Below, piece after piece: positions 12,987 through 14,436 of a DNA stretch of 14,436 nucleotides (the stretch's first letter is position 1; each line of letters opens with the position of its first letter). This DNA is from Caulobacterales bacterium RIFOXYB1_FULL_67_16 (lineage in GTDB: Bacteria; Pseudomonadota; Alphaproteobacteria; Caulobacterales; Caulobacteraceae): assembly GCA_001796045.1 (NCBI GenBank), contig MGLN01000040.1:3221-17656 (forward strand). The letters run 5' to 3'. The notes under the pieces were generated by a model that worked only from the letters and a program-made list of their open reading frames with translations, was not told the origin of the DNA and searched no databases. The position numbers and the translations under genes are program-made.

Positions 12987-14436
12987 ATGGCCGACGCCTC
13001 GCTGATCCTGTCCCGTCGCGATCTGGATTTCATTCTTTACGAGTGGCTGGATGTCGAGCGGCTGACGCAGCGGGCGCGGTTCGCGGATCATGATCGGGTG
13101 TCCTTTGACGGGGTGCTGGATGCCTGCGCCCAGCTGGCGACGGACCTGTTCGCGCCGCACAATCGCAAGGCCGACCAGAACGAGCCGACCTTCGACGGCG
13201 AGCGGGTGACGATGATCCCCGAGGTGGCCCAGGCCCTGACGGCGTTCCGCGAGGCGGGGCTGTTCTCGGCGGCCCAGGATTATGAGCTGGGCGGGCTGCA
13301 GCTGCCCAATGTGATCGAGCGCGCGGGCTTCGCCTGGTTCCAGGCGGCCAACGTCGGCACGGCCGCCTATCCCTTCTTGACGATCGGGGCGGCCAATCTG
13401 CTGAAGACCCACGGCACGGCCGAGCAGATCGACGCCTATGTGCGGCCGATGCTGGAGGGGCGGTTCTTCGGCACCATGTGCCTGTCGGAGCCCCAGGCGG
13501 GCTCGTCGCTGGGCGACATCCGCACCCGCGCGGTTCCGCAGGGCGACGGCAGCTATCGGCTGTTCGGGTCGAAGATGTGGATCTCGGGCGGGGATCACGA
13601 CCTGTCGGAGACCATCGTCCATATGGTGCTGGCGCGAATGGAGGGGGCGCCGGCGGGGGTGAAGGGCATCTCGCTGTTCGTCGTCCCCAAACACCTGCTG
13701 GACGAGAGCGGCGCGCCGGGCGAGCGCAACGACGTGGTTCTGGCGGGGCTGAACCACAAGATGGGCTATCGCGGCACGACCAACACCCTGCTGAACTTCG
13801 GAGAAGGACGGCACAGGCCGGGCGGGCAGGGGGGCGCGGTCGGCTGGCTGGTCGGGGCGCCGAACCAGGGGCTGGCCGCCATGTTCCACATGATGAACGA
13901 GGCGCGGATCGGCGTCGGGGCGGGGGCGGCGGCCCTGGGCTATACCGGCTATCTGCACGCCCTGGACTATGCCCGCGGCCGACCCCAGGGACGGCCGGTG
14001 TCGGCCAAGGACCCGGCCAGCCCGCCCGTGCCGATCATCCAGCACGCCGATGTGCGGCGCATGCTGCTGGCGCAGAAAGCCTATGCCGAGGGGGCCATGG
14101 CGCTGAACCTGTATTGCGCCCTTCTGACCGACGATCAGGCGACGGCGGAGGATGCGGCCGAGCGCGAGCGGGCCGGGCGGCTGCTGGACATGCTGACGCC
14201 CATCGCCAAGAGCTGGCCGTCGCAGTGGTGCCTGGAAGGCAACAGCCTGGCGATCCAGGTGTTGGGCGGATACGGCTACACCCGCGACTATCCGGTCGAG
14301 CAGTTCTATCGCGACAACCGGCTTAACCCGATCCACGAGGGAACGCACGGGATCCAGGGTTTGGATTTGCTGGGCCGCAAGGCGATCATGGACGGCGGCG
14401 CGGGGCTGAAACTGCTGGGCGAAACCATCATGGCGA
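12987..14436 (+). CDS. Acyl-CoA dehydrogenase (FadE/DmdC-type), 3' end outside the window
   Basis: 483 residues are visible and the frame is open at the right edge; the family is usually about 590-600 residues. It is a flavoprotein that oxidises an acyl-CoA to the 2,3-enoyl-CoA. Visible in order are an N-terminal extension SLILSRRDLDFILYEWLDV typical of the long ACAD group, MCLSEPQAGSS (from Met164, flavin and substrate contact), KMWISGGDHDL, HKMGYRGTTN, NEARIGVGAGAAALGYTGY, and IQVLGGYGYTRDYPVEQFYRD followed by HEGTHGIQ. Glu451 in that last motif is where the catalytic base lies in many ACADs. ATG 12987 has GGAG at 12975-12978. A candidate promoter lies in the gap upstream. It has no evident link to the phosphonate or sulfotransferase genes and probably serves fatty acid or related acyl-CoA breakdown. 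Confidence 0.9.
   Translation, partial: MADASLILSRRDLDFILYEWLDVERLTQRARFADHDRVSFDGVLDACAQLATDLFAPHNRKADQNEPTFDGERVTMIPEVAQALTAFREAGLFSAAQDYELGGLQLPNVIERAGFAWFQAANVGTAAYPFLTIGAANLLKTHGTAEQIDAYVRPMLEGRFFGTMCLSEPQAGSSLGDIRTRAVPQGDGSYRLFGSKMWISGGDHDLSETIVHMVLARMEGAPAGVKGISLFVVPKHLLDESGAPGERNDVVLAGLNHKMGYRGTTNTLLNFGEGRHRPGGQGGAVGWLVGAPNQGLAAMFHMMNEARIGVGAGAAALGYTGYLHALDYARGRPQGRPVSAKDPASPPVPIIQHADVRRMLLAQKAYAEGAMALNLYCALLTDDQATAEDAAERERAGRLLDMLTPIAKSWPSQWCLEGNSLAIQVLGGYGYTRDYPVEQFYRDNRLNPIHEGTHGIQGLDLLGRKAIMDGGAGLKLLGETIMA

Noticed and set aside
12939..14348. 469-residue minus-strand frame at the right end
   Set aside because: The + strand frame from 12987 is an intact acyl-CoA dehydrogenase running off the window.
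1..14436. CRISPR arrays, insertion sequences, integrases, intact tRNA or rRNA genes
   Set aside because: No regularly spaced repeats, transposase or recombinase motifs or complete RNA gene were seen.

Overview
The window is high-GC, densely coded alphaproteobacterial DNA, most likely from Brevundimonas or another Caulobacterales genus. This rests on the codon bias, a TIGR01782-type TonB-dependent receptor ending in YKF, sulfotransferase and Asp/Asn-hydroxylase genes behind that receptor, and a FadE/DmdC-type acyl-CoA dehydrogenase. The genus is inferred, not proven.

Positions 1-5545 form an organophosphonate catabolism island. It holds the end of a TIGR03364-type FAD amine oxidase, then phosphonoacetaldehyde hydrolase (phnX) overlapping it by ATGA. 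A PhnZ-like HD-domain oxygenase is convergent with phnX and overlaps it by 4 bp. Next come a secreted alkaline-phosphatase-superfamily hydrolase, whose C-terminal chitobiase-C-like and PA14 part is cut off by an in-frame TAG, and a divergent GntR/UTRA regulator of PhnF/PhnR type. A DeoR/GlpR-type repressor lies tail to tail with the GntR gene.

The most informative non-coding signal is a motif found three times, TGGTYYAYACCAGATTKYCG. Its palindromic core TGGT-N4-ACCA matches the PhnF box; the first copy, read on the minus strand, is TGGTATAGACCA. The copies lie 22 nt before the PhnZ-like gene, between the phosphatase and gntR genes, and again exactly 22 nt before the TonB-dependent receptor. 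I infer a local phosphonate regulon under the GntR protein that includes an outer-membrane receptor. This would couple import of a phosphonate or phosphonate ester, periplasmic hydrolysis, and cytoplasmic C-P cleavage.

Positions 5906-8692 encode the receptor, followed by a strong hairpin terminator. Positions 8770-12908 hold four tightly packed genes: a small sulfotransferase, an Asp/Asn beta-hydroxylase-like dioxygenase, a TPR-sulfotransferase and a second hydroxylase-like dioxygenase with an unassigned C-terminal extension. This looks like a modification cassette of unknown target. From 12987 a separately promoted acyl-CoA dehydrogenase gene runs off the end.

The only gene-free stretch above 300 bases is 5546-5905. 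It holds a PhnF-type box, a near-perfect palindrome before the DeoR gene, a weak Pho-box-like repeat and a decayed tRNA-like segment. No CRISPR array, insertion sequence or intact RNA gene was seen.
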